Position numbers and translations under genes: made by a program. The notes under the pieces are model-generated. The model was given only the letters and a program-made list of their open reading frames with translations, was not told the origin of the DNA and did no database searches. Shown piece by piece: positions 18,301 to 25,928 of a DNA stretch of 64,000 nt (positions are counted from its first letter, which is position 1; each line of letters starts with the position of its first letter). Origin of the DNA: Planctomicrobium piriforme (GTDB lineage Bacteria; Planctomycetota; Planctomycetia; Planctomycetales; Planctomycetaceae); contig CAMATH010000021.1 of assembly GCA_945860955.1 (NCBI GenBank), positions 1 through 64,000 on the forward strand. Direction: 5' to 3'.

Positions 18301-19396
18301 TGAGATTCCGTTTGTGGTCGTACACCCGCAAGATGTCTCCAGCATTGTCGAACGCAGTGCGAAGATGTTGAATCTTTCGGAAAGCGGGGACACGACCGAG
18401 TTTCTGCTCGACGCCAGCGGTGCCAAGGAGACGATCAACAGTCTGCTGATTCAGGTCGATGACGCGAGCCGAAATTTCGAACGGCCGGTTCGGATCTTCG
18501 GCTCGAATCAGCCCGACGCGACCGACTGGAATCTGCTGTCGGACAAAGGCTACCTGCTCGACGTCAGTCGGCCCGGGCATCGCATGGCCCTCAGTCGAAT
18601 CGAATTCCCCACCAGCCGATTTCCGTGGTACAAAGTGGTTGTCATCAACAACGGCGAACCGCCGCTGAAGATCTCGGGGGGGAAGTTGTTCGATCGCGTC
18701 GAGACGCGCGCTCCCCGACTGGAATGGGAGGCGAAACGGCTCTCCGCCGAGCATGACGCGCAGCGCAAGGAATCGCGGTTTGAATTCGACTTGGGGATGG
18801 ACGGGATTCCAACGAGTGAGGCATGGTTCGATGTCGCGTTCGATGGGAATTTCTATCGTACGGTGACTTTGCAGGTGGCCGACGACATTGGCAAACTGGC
18901 CCGCTGGCGGCTCGTGGGAAATTCCCAGTTGTACTCGGTGTCGCATCCCGATCTGCGGGCGCGCGACACCGCGTTGAGCTACGCCGAGGCGCGCGGACGT
19001 TACTTGCGGTTAACGATTCAGAATGGTGACGACTCGCCCGTCGACATCGTTCGCTGCCGAGCGTTCACAATCGACCGCGTCCTTGTGATTGATAACACGA
19101 AACTCCGTCAGACCGGAAACAATCCCGTCGGAATCTACGCCGGCAACGAGCGACTCGGCCCCCCGCAATACGACCTGACGCGCACAATCGGGCGATTCAC
19201 ACTCGAGCAGCTCCCGGCGTTGTCGGTGGGGCCACTCGAACCCAACCCGCTGTACACAGCCGGGACGCCCCCCGGTGCCCCCTGGAGCGAACGGCACAAA
19301 CCGGTGTTGTGGGGAGTGACACTTCTGAGTGTCGCCGTCCTGGGGGGACTGACCGTGCTGATTCTCAAGAAGAGTGCGAACCCGCCTCCTGGGTGA
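15308..19396 (+). CDS. DUF2339-DUF3999 fusion, polytopic membrane protein with extracytoplasmic C-terminal domain
   Basis: The 1362-residue protein starts with a membrane helix and a coiled-coil segment (about residues 28-60). A Pro/Ala linker leads to a long DUF2339 region that begins GKWLTWVGAIAVVIGAGFAFKY and has some twenty hydrophobic segments up to about residue 910. From about 938 to 1300 it matches DUF3999 in pattern (beta-rich, with VPPEFYSTARHDLADLRI), and a final membrane helix follows. DUF2339 and DUF3999 are often separate adjacent genes; here they are one frame. A hydrophobic segment at residues 916-936 looks like a retained signal peptide, beginning at an in-frame ATG (18053) and ending ASAADG. 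The function of both domains is unknown; a cell-envelope role is likely. Confidence 0.85.
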   Translation: MNEVVILVVLGLLLLAVIVFVPILVITLWSRVSTLEGKLRRLETRLDEQSRRLATREVAVRSPAVPPVQRPVSVPTTRQTEEAAVPAIPSVPLDPVVPVAAIASKTAADEESGIWIEELESDPVSPTLAPDSEKSADGAGNRRKQAAAKPEPATPKLSLEELLAGKWLTWVGAIAVVIGAGFAFKYAIDQQYLGPAGRVMLGLLAGMVCLVGGASGISRDYRAVGQGLVGTALGILYMALYAAAQWYQLITLDVAFGGMTVVTATGLAISTLFRAEPVAILGLLGGFMTPLMLSTGADAPWVFFPYLLMLDVGVLGIALFRRFQFVSLVALAGTVLMWLGWLERHYAPEKFTLALGFMSLFFVVFALMGVVRNILRKEALTPLDLIVLLATPVFYFAGLYGITYKDYSAWQGLLAVGMGAIYLGLAAVALRRTPQVSPQGVTPSSRGAVLALGGIAASFLTVAIPLQLTGHWIAIAWAAEAVLLVEMGLYIRERKLRAAGFGLLIVVQLILASYTVETLDHPGRFSTRFLRDPVVDTVGLPTQSALEVDPSWTDVFNGRSLSFLTSALAMGVLAWEYKRRLTSGWFDLDPHAPTASAASQSTDLDARPATVPSVSKTVPKRRETTSPSRSYEAMIASLVLLGGVPVTLLVMLVVETVSFGYQRQWIGASFGSCFTVWTAGCAAAITFLARDRSSRPLKWLAAGAYAVLALLVAISLFDTLDRSNPFRYSYTMNDSLVVADSPWLTPLFNPRGVGLLTAIASAAWAAIVLRNIGRAESESAIGADHSEGETNTSNTLLSQVNLLVTLAHLTGLVLVTTEVYSQGTLRDWGTGRSLGITLVWSLYAIFTLGFGIYMRSSAIRVLGLGLFVLTTAKVFLFDVWHLSTMIRTFAFIGLGVSLMLVGFLYRRFRDRIREWMAPSLLMIALGLAFSGATASAADGPSELARALSHRMEILQLENADGNSPRLARVSVPPEFYSTARHDLADLRILAGDGSAPLREIPFVVVHPQDVSSIVERSAKMLNLSESGDTTEFLLDASGAKETINSLLIQVDDASRNFERPVRIFGSNQPDATDWNLLSDKGYLLDVSRPGHRMALSRIEFPTSRFPWYKVVVINNGEPPLKISGGKLFDRVETRAPRLEWEAKRLSAEHDAQRKESRFEFDLGMDGIPTSEAWFDVAFDGNFYRTVTLQVADDIGKLARWRLVGNSQLYSVSHPDLRARDTALSYAEARGRYLRLTIQNGDDSPVDIVRCRAFTIDRVLVIDNTKLRQTGNNPVGIYAGNERLGPPQYDLTRTIGRFTLEQLPALSVGPLEPNPLYTAGTPPGAPWSERHKPVLWGVTLLSVAVLGGLTVLILKKSANPPPG

Positions 19397-19478
19397 CAAC
19401 GCTCGCGCGACCAACCATTGACATCATCCCGCATCGATCGAGGTCAATGGTGTCCATTACTTTTCCCAAACGCGGTCG

Positions 19479-20555
19479 TCACCCGGAGTTCCGTTCCAGC
19501 CGCTCAATCGCCCATTCGACGGATTCCCGAACGATGGGATCAGGATCGTTCCGAAACTGGGCCAGGTGTGGGATGTTCGCCGGGTTCCCGGAATTACCGA
19601 TCACAATCGCGGCGTTTCGACGCATTCCGTCGCGCCCTGGGCGTTGCAGCGGAGTGTCAGCAAACCGAGCCTGAAACTCCTCTTTGGTCATTCCCAGCAG
19701 TTCACACGCGTTGACCGTAGTCAGGTTGTCTTGGGAGCGAAACGCCGGCTCTTTGGCTGCGGCCCCCTTGCGATTCCAGGGGCAAACGTCCTGGCAGACA
19801 TCGCAACCGAAAATCCAGTCGCCCATCCCCCCCCGCAGTTCCTCAGCGATCGTTCCGCGGAGTTCGATTGTCAGATACGAAATGCACTTGCGGGCATCCA
19901 GCACGTACGGCTCGACAAACGCGTCGGTCGGGCAGGCGTCGAGGCAGCGGGTGCAGGTGCCACAGTGACTGGCCGAGTGAGGCAAGTCGTACTCCAGTTC
20001 GATATCGACCAGAACCGCCGCGAGAAAGAGCCAGCTACCCAGCCGCTTGTTGATGAGCAGCGTGTTCTTCCCGAACCAGCCCAGACCGGCGGTGCGGGCG
20101 AAGTCCCGTTCCAGAACGGGAGCGGTGTCAACAACTCCGCGCCCCTTCGCGCCCGGCGCAATCTCGCGGATCTGGCGAATCAGGTGGTGCAGCCGTTCGC
20201 GAATCAGGTCGTGGTAGTCCCGTTCGCCTTGCGCGTACCGTGCGACGCGGCCCGCGACGCGGGGTTGTACCAGAGGCACTTCGCCTGTCCCGCCGGTTGT
20301 GCCGTTGTAGCTCATTCCGAGCGCGATCACGCTGCGCGCTCCGTCGAGAACGAGCGACAGATCGCCGTACGCAGCTTCGCGGCGGGGAATGTACGACATT
20401 TCGCCGTGATATCCCTTGGCGATCCATTCGACCAGATGAGAAAACCCACCGGGTACGACGGCGGGAGCGATTCCAACCAAATCGAAACCGACCTCCTTGG
20501 CGGCGGCCCGAATCGCTGCAGACACGTCACACGTGGCGGTCGGTGGTGGTGTCAT
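19479..20555 (-). CDS. queG: Epoxyqueuosine reductase QueG
   Basis: The 358-residue protein has the full QueG pattern. The cobalamin-binding domain includes GRGVVDTAPVLERDFA with the probable catalytic Asp143. The ferredoxin-type clusters use Cys198, Cys201, Cys204 and Cys208 (CGTCTRCLDACP) and Cys224, Cys251, Cys254 and Cys258 (CDVCQDVCPWN). A C-terminal HEAT-like pair of helices follows. The enzyme reduces epoxyqueuosine to queuosine in tRNA wobble positions using B12 and iron-sulfur clusters. The ATG at 20555 gives the usual length; an upstream extension of the frame to 20894 is not supported. The ATG overlaps the stop of a small upstream frame (ATGA). Confidence 0.93.
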   Translation of the reverse strand: MTPPPTATCDVSAAIRAAAKEVGFDLVGIAPAVVPGGFSHLVEWIAKGYHGEMSYIPRREAAYGDLSLVLDGARSVIALGMSYNGTTGGTGEVPLVQPRVAGRVARYAQGERDYHDLIRERLHHLIRQIREIAPGAKGRGVVDTAPVLERDFARTAGLGWFGKNTLLINKRLGSWLFLAAVLVDIELEYDLPHSASHCGTCTRCLDACPTDAFVEPYVLDARKCISYLTIELRGTIAEELRGGMGDWIFGCDVCQDVCPWNRKGAAAKEPAFRSQDNLTTVNACELLGMTKEEFQARFADTPLQRPGRDGMRRNAAIVIGNSGNPANIPHLAQFRNDPDPIVRESVEWAIERLERNSG

Positions 20556-20836
20556 GATTCGGGGGTGGCGACCGAGGAGTTGACGAATTGGGTGTTGCGA
20601 CACCCATTTTCGGGGAGATTCCGTACTGCGAGAAGCGTGGAATGGGCGTCTTCGAAGTCGACCAGTTGCTGGGAGAATCGGAAGCGAGCCCTGCTGATAA
20701 GCAACTCGCCGAGGAATATCCCAGTCCAGAGCACGTCCATGACGCGGGTCGTCATCCGATTTCGTGTGGAGGACGAGTCGTTCTCGATCTTCATCTCGGC
20801 CAACAGGAGATCTTCGAGGGAGACTTGAGCGTTCAA
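20552..20836 (-). CDS. Possible small protein between PIN toxin and queG
   Basis: This 94-residue frame starts at a TTG that overlaps the stop of the PIN-domain gene (TTGA) and ends in a TGA that overlaps the queG ATG. The double overlap is what suggests it is translated. The sequence (SLEDLLLAEMKIE, then Arg-rich and mixed segments) matches no family I know. It may be a degenerate fragment that happens to keep the frame open. Confidence is low. Confidence 0.35.
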   Translation of the reverse strand: MNAQVSLEDLLLAEMKIENDSSSTRNRMTTRVMDVLWTGIFLGELLISRARFRFSQQLVDFEDAHSTLLAVRNLPENGCRNTQFVNSSVATPES

Positions 20837-21249
20837 ATGGAGGAGAGGGAAACAACTGAAAAGCCCGTCGCCGCATTCGCAAACTTCGTGTCATTGCTGA
20901 CGAGCGGGCATCCCTCGCGTTCTGAGAGCGCCAGATAAACGGCGTCGTATACCGAGACTCGAATTCTCGACGCGATCGCGTATGCTCGCGGGAAGAGAGA
21001 GGCCGACTGATAGAGGATCGGAAGGGTTCGCATCAGATCAGCGAACATCACCGGCAACCCGCTTTGCGGGATCTTGCCTGACCGCGCTGCATTCACCAGC
21101 GTATTTCCCACTTCGAGTAGGTATAGGTCGGGGGCGAGAAGTTCGTGGATGCCGCTCCGAAAGTCTGCGGAAAGCTGCAAAGCCCTTGCCGTGTCTGCCT
21201 CAGGAAGCAGCGCCGACAAGCCGATGTTGGCGTCAATGACCAGCTTCAC
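20833..21249 (-). CDS. PIN-domain ribonuclease toxin (VapC-like)
   Basis: The 138-residue protein is a PIN nuclease of toxin size. The acidic residues expected at the metal site are present: Asp6 in LVIDAN, Glu46 in YLLEVGN, Asp102 in SVYDAVYLALSE and Asp120 in VSNDTKF. VapC-type toxins cleave tRNA or rRNA and are held inactive by a small antitoxin. The ATG at 21249 overlaps the end of the upstream antitoxin-like frame by 17 bp, the usual toxin-antitoxin arrangement. The next frame downstream also overlaps, so the module is joined to queG. Confidence 0.85.
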   Translation of the reverse strand: MKLVIDANIGLSALLPEADTARALQLSADFRSGIHELLAPDLYLLEVGNTLVNAARSGKIPQSGLPVMFADLMRTLPILYQSASLFPRAYAIASRIRVSVYDAVYLALSEREGCPLVSNDTKFANAATGFSVVSLSSI

Positions 21250-21439
21250 GGGATTCGCGGACAGAGGATACGGCGATGTTCAGGTAGCCATGCCTAAGAA
21301 AAACCTGTTCGCGGAGTGCTGCTGCCCGTTCCTCAATGCGCTCCGCAACGTCCGTGGGGATCGGACGATGGGCCAGGAACGCGTCTGTGGCGATCTGCAC
21401 GTCTTCTTCGGCGGTGGGGATGGTTGTCGTTTCCATCAT
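21233..21439 (-). CDS. Antitoxin partner of the PIN toxin
   Basis: The 68-residue acidic protein (starting METTTIPTAEEDVQ, with the helical stretch VAERIEERAAALREQV near residues 35-50) has the size, position and C-terminal helical character of antitoxins paired with PIN toxins in Planctomycetes. I do not see a clear ribbon-helix-helix or AbrB DNA-binding motif, so the fold is unassigned. Two ATG codons (21439 and 21436) are possible starts; a TTG at 21481 would add 14 residues. Its end overlaps the toxin start. Confidence 0.7.
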   Translation of the reverse strand: MMETTTIPTAEEDVQIATDAFLAHRPIPTDVAERIEERAAALREQVFLRHGYLNIAVSSVRESREAGH

Positions 21440-21487
21440 GAGATTCTCGGAATTTGGGTGGTCGAAGTCAACGGGTTTCAAAGGAGA

Positions 21488-21763
21488 TTATTCTGCTTCT
21501 TCGGTTTGCCTGGTTCTGAGGCGTTTCGATTGGCCGCCCGGGGTGAGGTGCGCGAACCAGACTTGGTCGGAGAGGGCGGCGACGATCTCGTTGCGGCGGG
21601 GGGTTTGCGGAAAATACGACTGCCCATTCGGACCACTTGTTATCGGCTGATGAAATATGGACTCGACGTCGAGTCCTTCACGGATAATTCGGTTCCTGGT
21701 CGATGGAACCCATCGTCTGGCGACTTCATGGGCAAAACGAGAGGGCCAAAATCGCCGGTTCAT
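21488..21763 (-). CDS. Possible small hypothetical protein next to the barstar gene
   Basis: The frame from an ATG at 21763 encodes about 91 residues with a protein-like composition (FAHEVARRWVPSTRNRII, then ITSGPNGQSYFP and VAALSDQVWFAHLTPGG). It overlaps the 3' end of the barstar gene by 38 bp on the same strand. I do not recognise a family. It could be a small independent gene or the decayed end of a longer one; a longer reading from 21922 is not supported by its composition. Confidence 0.35.
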   Translation of the reverse strand: MNRRFWPSRFAHEVARRWVPSTRNRIIREGLDVESIFHQPITSGPNGQSYFPQTPRRNEIVAALSDQVWFAHLTPGGQSKRLRTRQTEEAE

Positions 21764-22070
21764 CCTGCTCAATACGACGGAAATTGACGATCGCCGAACA
21801 CTCAATGATCGCCTGATAGATCTCGGGACAGCGCCTTCTGAACCCGGAAGCATCCGTGAGGCACAGCACGATAACGTCGCCCCCGGCAACGTGAAGGGAT
21901 GACATGCCCGCGTTCGGGTCATCCAGGTATGTCATGCAGTCAATCCATGCGTTCATGTTGCGCCCATAGAAACCAGGAAAGCCGATTGACGACGCGAAGG
22001 TGTCGTGGAAAGAATCCCAGTCAAAGATCCGACTTGTATCGATCAAGACATTCTTTGTCATGAACTTCAT
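21726..22070 (-). CDS. Barstar-family (barnase inhibitor-like) protein
   Basis: The roughly 114-residue protein has the barstar pattern: an N-terminal strand (NVLIDTSRIFDWDSFHDTFA), then FYGRNMNAWIDCMTYLDD, the region that in barstar presents the Asp/Trp surface blocking the RNase active site, and later strands. Barstar homologues neutralise secreted or contact-delivered RNases. No RNase gene is adjacent, so this is an orphan immunity gene. ATG codons at 22070 and 22061 are both possible; neither has a strong ribosome-binding site. Confidence 0.75.
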   Translation of the reverse strand: MKFMTKNVLIDTSRIFDWDSFHDTFASSIGFPGFYGRNMNAWIDCMTYLDDPNAGMSSLHVAGGDVIVLCLTDASGFRRRCPEIYQAIIECSAIVNFRRIEQDEPAILALSFCP

Positions 22071-22254
22071 CCCGGAAGCAGACACCCAAAAACGCGACAA
22101 TCGATTCCGTTCAGCCAGACTGCGCGATCAGTTCCGGAATTCCAATGTGGCGATCGTTAAGCGGTCGGATCGCTTCTTACCATTCACTCTTCGGCCCGTC
22201 CCTGGACCATGGAATCAGGATTCCGAAGAGAGTCTGGGTGTCACCGCAACGGGC

Positions 22255-23013
22255 CTACGTCGGCGTCTGTAACCCCAATTCCGTGTGCTGTTCGAGATAC
22301 GAGGCTTCATACCGCTTGAAGCCCTCTTCATCCCGCTGGCAGCTCACCCCCTTGAATACCATCGCGAACGCCCGGCGGTTGCGGTTCGCGGAACCGTTCG
22401 GGTCGGCGCGGTGAATGGTCATTCCATGATGTGCCGTGGCGTCTCCGGGCTGCAAATGAATCCGTTGCTCGCTGGCTCCGTCCTCCGAGCCGTAGTCGGA
22501 AATCCCCTGCGAAAATCCCAGCACCCGCGACCGCGCGTGCTGCCGAAAACCGTTCCGGTGTGAACCCAGGACGTACCGTAGACACCCGTTCTCATCGTCG
22601 ACCGGATCGAGCGCGACCCAAATCGTCACCACGTTGGACGGGGTGAGGTTGAAGTAGTAGTTGTCTTGGTGAGGTGGCGTGGGATGCTGCGTTCCCGGAG
22701 GTTTGTTGAACCACTCGGGGGACTCGCACGCCGCCGTTTCACCCACCAGCGCCTCCGCCAGCGATTTCCAGCGGGCGTTGCCGACGTACTCGCGGAAAAA
22801 GGGATCCCCTTCCATGTGCTGCATCTGCTTCAGCGTTTCTGGCCGGGCGCGATCCTCGTAGAACGCGTGCCAGTCGGGAAGGGTCGGCACGACTTCGCCG
22901 ATGTAGCGATCAAGCTGCGACCGCAACTCCGCGAGCATCTCGGGAGGAAGAAAATTGCGGACGACAACGAATCCCTGGTTGTCGTATTCCGACTTGAGCT
23001 GCGAGAGGTTCAT
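22255..23013 (-). CDS. Phytanoyl-CoA dioxygenase (PhyH) family Fe(II)/2-oxoglutarate oxygenase
   Basis: The 252-residue protein has the PhyH jelly-roll pattern. The iron site is His115 and Asp117 in PPHQDNYYF with His201 in HHGMTIHRADPN, and the 2-oxoglutarate salt bridge is an Arg at about 213-214 in NRRAFAMVF. The family hydroxylates small molecules, including fatty acyls, ectoine and secondary-metabolite intermediates; the substrate is unknown here. Its gene starts 12 bp after the stop of the aminotransferase gene, so the two are very likely one operon and may act on the same amino compound. Confidence 0.88.
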   Translation of the reverse strand: MNLSQLKSEYDNQGFVVVRNFLPPEMLAELRSQLDRYIGEVVPTLPDWHAFYEDRARPETLKQMQHMEGDPFFREYVGNARWKSLAEALVGETAACESPEWFNKPPGTQHPTPPHQDNYYFNLTPSNVVTIWVALDPVDDENGCLRYVLGSHRNGFRQHARSRVLGFSQGISDYGSEDGASEQRIHLQPGDATAHHGMTIHRADPNGSANRNRRAFAMVFKGVSCQRDEEGFKRYEASYLEQHTELGLQTPT

Positions 23014-23025
23014 GAGTGGAGTTCC

Positions 23026-24360
23026 TTAGTTGACCAGTCGTCGAAACACTTCCTGTTGCGGAGTCGCCTGCAGCACTTCATGGAGGATCTTCTTTTCCAG
23101 AGCCCGGGTGATCAACTGAAACACCTCACGGACGGCGGCCAGCGTTTGTTCGAATTCCGCCTCCCCTTGGGCGGCGTTCAATCCAAACGACGCATAACCA
23201 TGACAACCCCGGCGGGCCATTTCCTGGATGTACAGCGTAACGATCTGGCTCTTGAGCGCGCCGTCGTCGCACTGGAACTGCAATTGCGGATACTGGATCA
23301 AGCCGGCGCACCGCACCGGGCAGCCGGTTTCGATCGCGACCGAATTCACCGCCGACTGGAGCCGTCTGCCAAAGTCGGCGATCTGCTCGGCCACCTTGCG
23401 CCGCCGCAGTTCCCGAATCGTCGTGAGGGCGGCTCGCAGTCCGATCGCGTCGCTCCAGTAGGTGCTGGAAATGAACATCCGCCCCGCCTGCTCCATGACG
23501 GCACGCCTTCCGACCACCGCGCCAAACGCGTACCCGTTCGACATCGATTTGGCATAGACCGCCATGTCGGGAACCACACCCGCGAATTGTTGAGCGCCTC
23601 CCATTCCGAATCGGAGTCCGGTAGACACTTCGTCGAAGATCAACACCGCCCCCGCTTGCTTCGCGAGTCTCGCGACTTCGTCCAGATAGCCCGCTGGCGG
23701 AAGTTCCGATCGGAAGGGCTCCATCATCACGGCGGCGACTTCACCCCGATGTTTTTCAAGCAGCGACTCCAGCGCGGGGATATCGTCATACGGAAACGGA
23801 ATCGACGTCCCCGCGAGCGCTTTCGGGACGCCGATCGGTTCGATGCCGGGAAAGAGGTGCGCGTTGAGCGCCGCGTCGGCTCCCAAATTGGCGGCCAGGT
23901 ACCAGTCGTGCCAACCGTGGTAGCCACAGAAGAGGATCTTGTCCCTTCCCGTCGCCCCGCGCGCGATTCGGACGGCGACGGTGCAGGCGTCTCCCCCGCC
24001 TTTCGTGTACCGCACCATCTCGGCGCACGGGATCGTCCGAATCAATTCCTCGGCGAGTTCCACCTCGACGTCGCTGTTGATCGAGAAATTGACCCCCCGA
24101 TGAATCTGCTCAACAACCGCCTCGTCCACCACGGGATCGCAGTAACCGAGAATGATGGCGAGAATTCCCGTCGCCCAGTCGATGTACTCATTCCCGTCGA
24201 GATCCCAGATCCTCGCTCCTTTCCCCCGCACGGCATAAACCGGGGAGACGCCATTGGCGAATCGCGTCGGGCGCCGGCTGACAAGTTGCGTTCCGCCAGG
24301 AATCAGCTCGAGGGCGCGAGCGTAGAGTGCGTTCGAGCGTGCGACGCGGGAATCGGGCAT
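23026..24360 (-). CDS. Class III PLP aminotransferase / glutamate-1-semialdehyde aminomutase-like
   Basis: The 444-residue protein is in the glutamate-1-semialdehyde aminomutase-like branch of fold-type I enzymes. The PLP lysine is Lys271 in VYAKSMSNGYAFGAV, with the ring-contacting Asp243 in IFDEVSTGLR and the phosphate-site region YTKGGGDACTVAVRIAR. It differs from HemL in motif details, so it more likely handles an amino sugar, amino acid or metabolite semialdehyde than makes 5-aminolevulinate. The start ATG at 24360 gives the usual length; the frame extends to 24549 without support. It is followed at once by the PhyH oxygenase gene. Confidence 0.88.
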   Translation of the reverse strand: MPDSRVARSNALYARALELIPGGTQLVSRRPTRFANGVSPVYAVRGKGARIWDLDGNEYIDWATGILAIILGYCDPVVDEAVVEQIHRGVNFSINSDVEVELAEELIRTIPCAEMVRYTKGGGDACTVAVRIARGATGRDKILFCGYHGWHDWYLAANLGADAALNAHLFPGIEPIGVPKALAGTSIPFPYDDIPALESLLEKHRGEVAAVMMEPFRSELPPAGYLDEVARLAKQAGAVLIFDEVSTGLRFGMGGAQQFAGVVPDMAVYAKSMSNGYAFGAVVGRRAVMEQAGRMFISSTYWSDAIGLRAALTTIRELRRRKVAEQIADFGRRLQSAVNSVAIETGCPVRCAGLIQYPQLQFQCDDGALKSQIVTLYIQEMARRGCHGYASFGLNAAQGEAEFEQTLAAVREVFQLITRALEKKILHEVLQATPQQEVFRRLVN

Positions 24361-24630
24361 GGTGGAGACAGCGGACGGGAATACGGACCGGCGAGTGTTG
24401 ATGCGAAGTGTACCGCGCGGCGGGTCGTGAACCAACCACGTCATCCGGTTTCGTTTCTTTTGTCCGTTACATCCAATTGCGAGGTCGAACGATGGCGTTG
24501 ACCCGATCCACTGAATATTTTCACCGGCCCGCTTCGGAGCTAGGATCACCGGACCTCCAACTCCCTTGCCAATTGACGCTTGCTAGCCGCGACACCCAAT
24601 TTAGCCATCAAGCGGGCCGTAGATTTTTTA

Positions 24631-24784
24631 GACAGGATGAAAGGGATGAAGAGGATGGACAGGATTGCTGAGGCGGCTGTCGATCGTGTGGATTGGGTGT
24701 TTTTCGATTTCAGCCACCTATCGAGAGAGTAGGAATGGCGAGCGACTCCATCCTGTTCATCCCTTTCATCCTCTTCATCCTGTC
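24631..24784. repeat. Imperfect 34-bp inverted repeat, ATCCTCTTCATCC-type
   Basis: The arms 24631-24664 and 24751-24784 pair at about 29 of 34 positions and are built from GGATGAA/GAGGATG-type units. The right arm lies within the 111-bp repeat that recurs at 27.0 kb, and a shorter match occurs at 14547-14567. The family looks like a dispersed intergenic repeat able to form a long hairpin. Confidence 0.65.
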
Positions 24785-24803
24785 AAATTCGTTCCGTCGG
24801 TCG
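24693..24803 (+). repeat. 111-bp direct repeat, copy A
   Basis: This segment (beginning TTGGGTGTTTTTCGATTTCA, ending TCCGTCGGTCG) matches positions 26963-27073 at about 104 of 111 positions in the same orientation. It lies upstream of the acetamidase gene; copy B lies beyond the DUF4058 gene, so the two copies bracket this gene pair. It contains one arm of the inverted repeat described above. Confidence 0.8.
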
Positions 24804-25038
24804 AATGAAAAGGATTGCTTCAATCGCATGTCAACTCTGTTCTTTGGGTGCTGCCTGATAAAGGATGAGTTCTCGGTCGTCTTGCCTCGGCAAACTGGGA
24901 ATCCGCCAATACACTGATTCAAGGTCGAGTTGCGTGCGTTCGCAGCGCGACTGTCGGCTTGGATCTCGCCGTCGCTCCGTGCGTCACGGGGTCTCTCATT
25001 CGGATCGAGACGTTCGTCCATTCCGTGGTGGTGGTTTC

Positions 25039-25920
25039 ATGCAGCGACTTGATTGCGACATCCTGTACTACGAATTCAACCGACAACATCCCGTCCGTCT
25101 GACGATTGACTCGGGCGAGACGATTCGTGTCACATCGGAAGATGCCCTGTCGGGACAGATTCGCCAGCCGGGCGATCGGCGGGACAAGTCGAAGATGCCG
25201 TACAGCAATCCGATGACTGGGCCGATCGCGGTTGTTGGCGCGGAACCGGGCGATGCGCTGGCGGTCACGATTCTGGGAATCGAACCATCGATCGCGCAAT
25301 GCGCGACGTACACCGGCGGTGCCCGGCAACTGTCGGAATGGCTGGGGGAGGGATGCCCGCACGGAGCGCACGTCTGCCGGATTGCCGACGGAGTCGTGCA
25401 CTGGTCCGAGGAGATCGAGATTCCCTACCGCCCCATGCTCGGATGCATTGGGACCGCTCCCGATTGGGGTTGTCCCACGACCGGTCCAGCCGGCGCGCAC
25501 GGGGGCAACATGGATCTGATTGAGGTCTGTCCGGGAAACACGCTCGTGTTGCCGGTGTTTGTCTCGGGGGGGCATCTTTACCTAGGGGACGCCCACGCGG
25601 CACAAGGGCACGGAGAACTCTCGGCGAACGGTCTCGAAATGCCGGCGCACACCACCATCCGCGTCGAACTTCGAAAAGGAAAACGACCACCCGGACCACG
25701 CATCGAGACCCCGACGCACATTGGAACGGTCGCCAGCGGTGGACCGATGGAACGGTCAATCGCCCACGCGTACTCGCTTCTCATCCTGTGGATGGAAGCG
25801 GAATTCGGCTGGGATCGCTGGCTCGCGTACGACCTGCTGACGCATGTCGGGGAAATCTCGGTTGGCTATCACGGCATCGGAACGGTGCTGGCGAAGGTCA
25901 AACGGGAATACCTCGAGTAG
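25039..25920 (+). CDS. Acetamidase/formamidase family protein
   Basis: The 293-residue protein belongs to the FmdA/AmdA family. Characteristic features are the early GDRRDKSKMPYSNPMTGPIAV stretch region, PYRPMLGCIGTAPDWG, the GAHGGNMD segment that holds metal-binding and catalytic positions, and GDAHAAQGHGE. These enzymes hydrolyse formamide or short amides to ammonia and the acid in the cytoplasm. The ATG at 25039 is chosen because homology-like sequence begins directly there (MQRLDCDILYYEFN). The gene is convergent with the DUF4058 gene, only 8 bp apart, and the pair is bracketed by direct repeats. Confidence 0.88.
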   Translation: MQRLDCDILYYEFNRQHPVRLTIDSGETIRVTSEDALSGQIRQPGDRRDKSKMPYSNPMTGPIAVVGAEPGDALAVTILGIEPSIAQCATYTGGARQLSEWLGEGCPHGAHVCRIADGVVHWSEEIEIPYRPMLGCIGTAPDWGCPTTGPAGAHGGNMDLIEVCPGNTLVLPVFVSGGHLYLGDAHAAQGHGELSANGLEMPAHTTIRVELRKGKRPPGPRIETPTHIGTVASGGPMERSIAHAYSLLILWMEAEFGWDRWLAYDLLTHVGEISVGYHGIGTVLAKVKREYLE

Positions 25921-25928
25921 CGGGGCGT

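Larger units (their letters stand above)
24361..25038. other. 678-bp intergenic region with dispersed repeats
   Basis: This divergent gap between the aminotransferase and acetamidase genes holds no credible gene. It carries an imperfect 34-bp inverted repeat (24631-24664 and 24751-24784) and the first copy of a 111-bp direct repeat (24693-24803), listed separately. The last 240 bp should hold the acetamidase promoter. A longer reading of that gene from 24865 gives an Arg/Ser-rich N-terminus that I reject. Confidence 0.6.

Noticed and set aside
20556-20894. N-terminal extension of QueG
   Set aside because: Family similarity starts at the ATG at 20555; the extension reads through the small frame in another phase.
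22666-24501. Long plus-strand frame of 611 codons
   Set aside because: It lies opposite the aminotransferase and PhyH genes and has an Arg/His/Gly-rich, low-similarity composition; it is a GC-driven antisense shadow.
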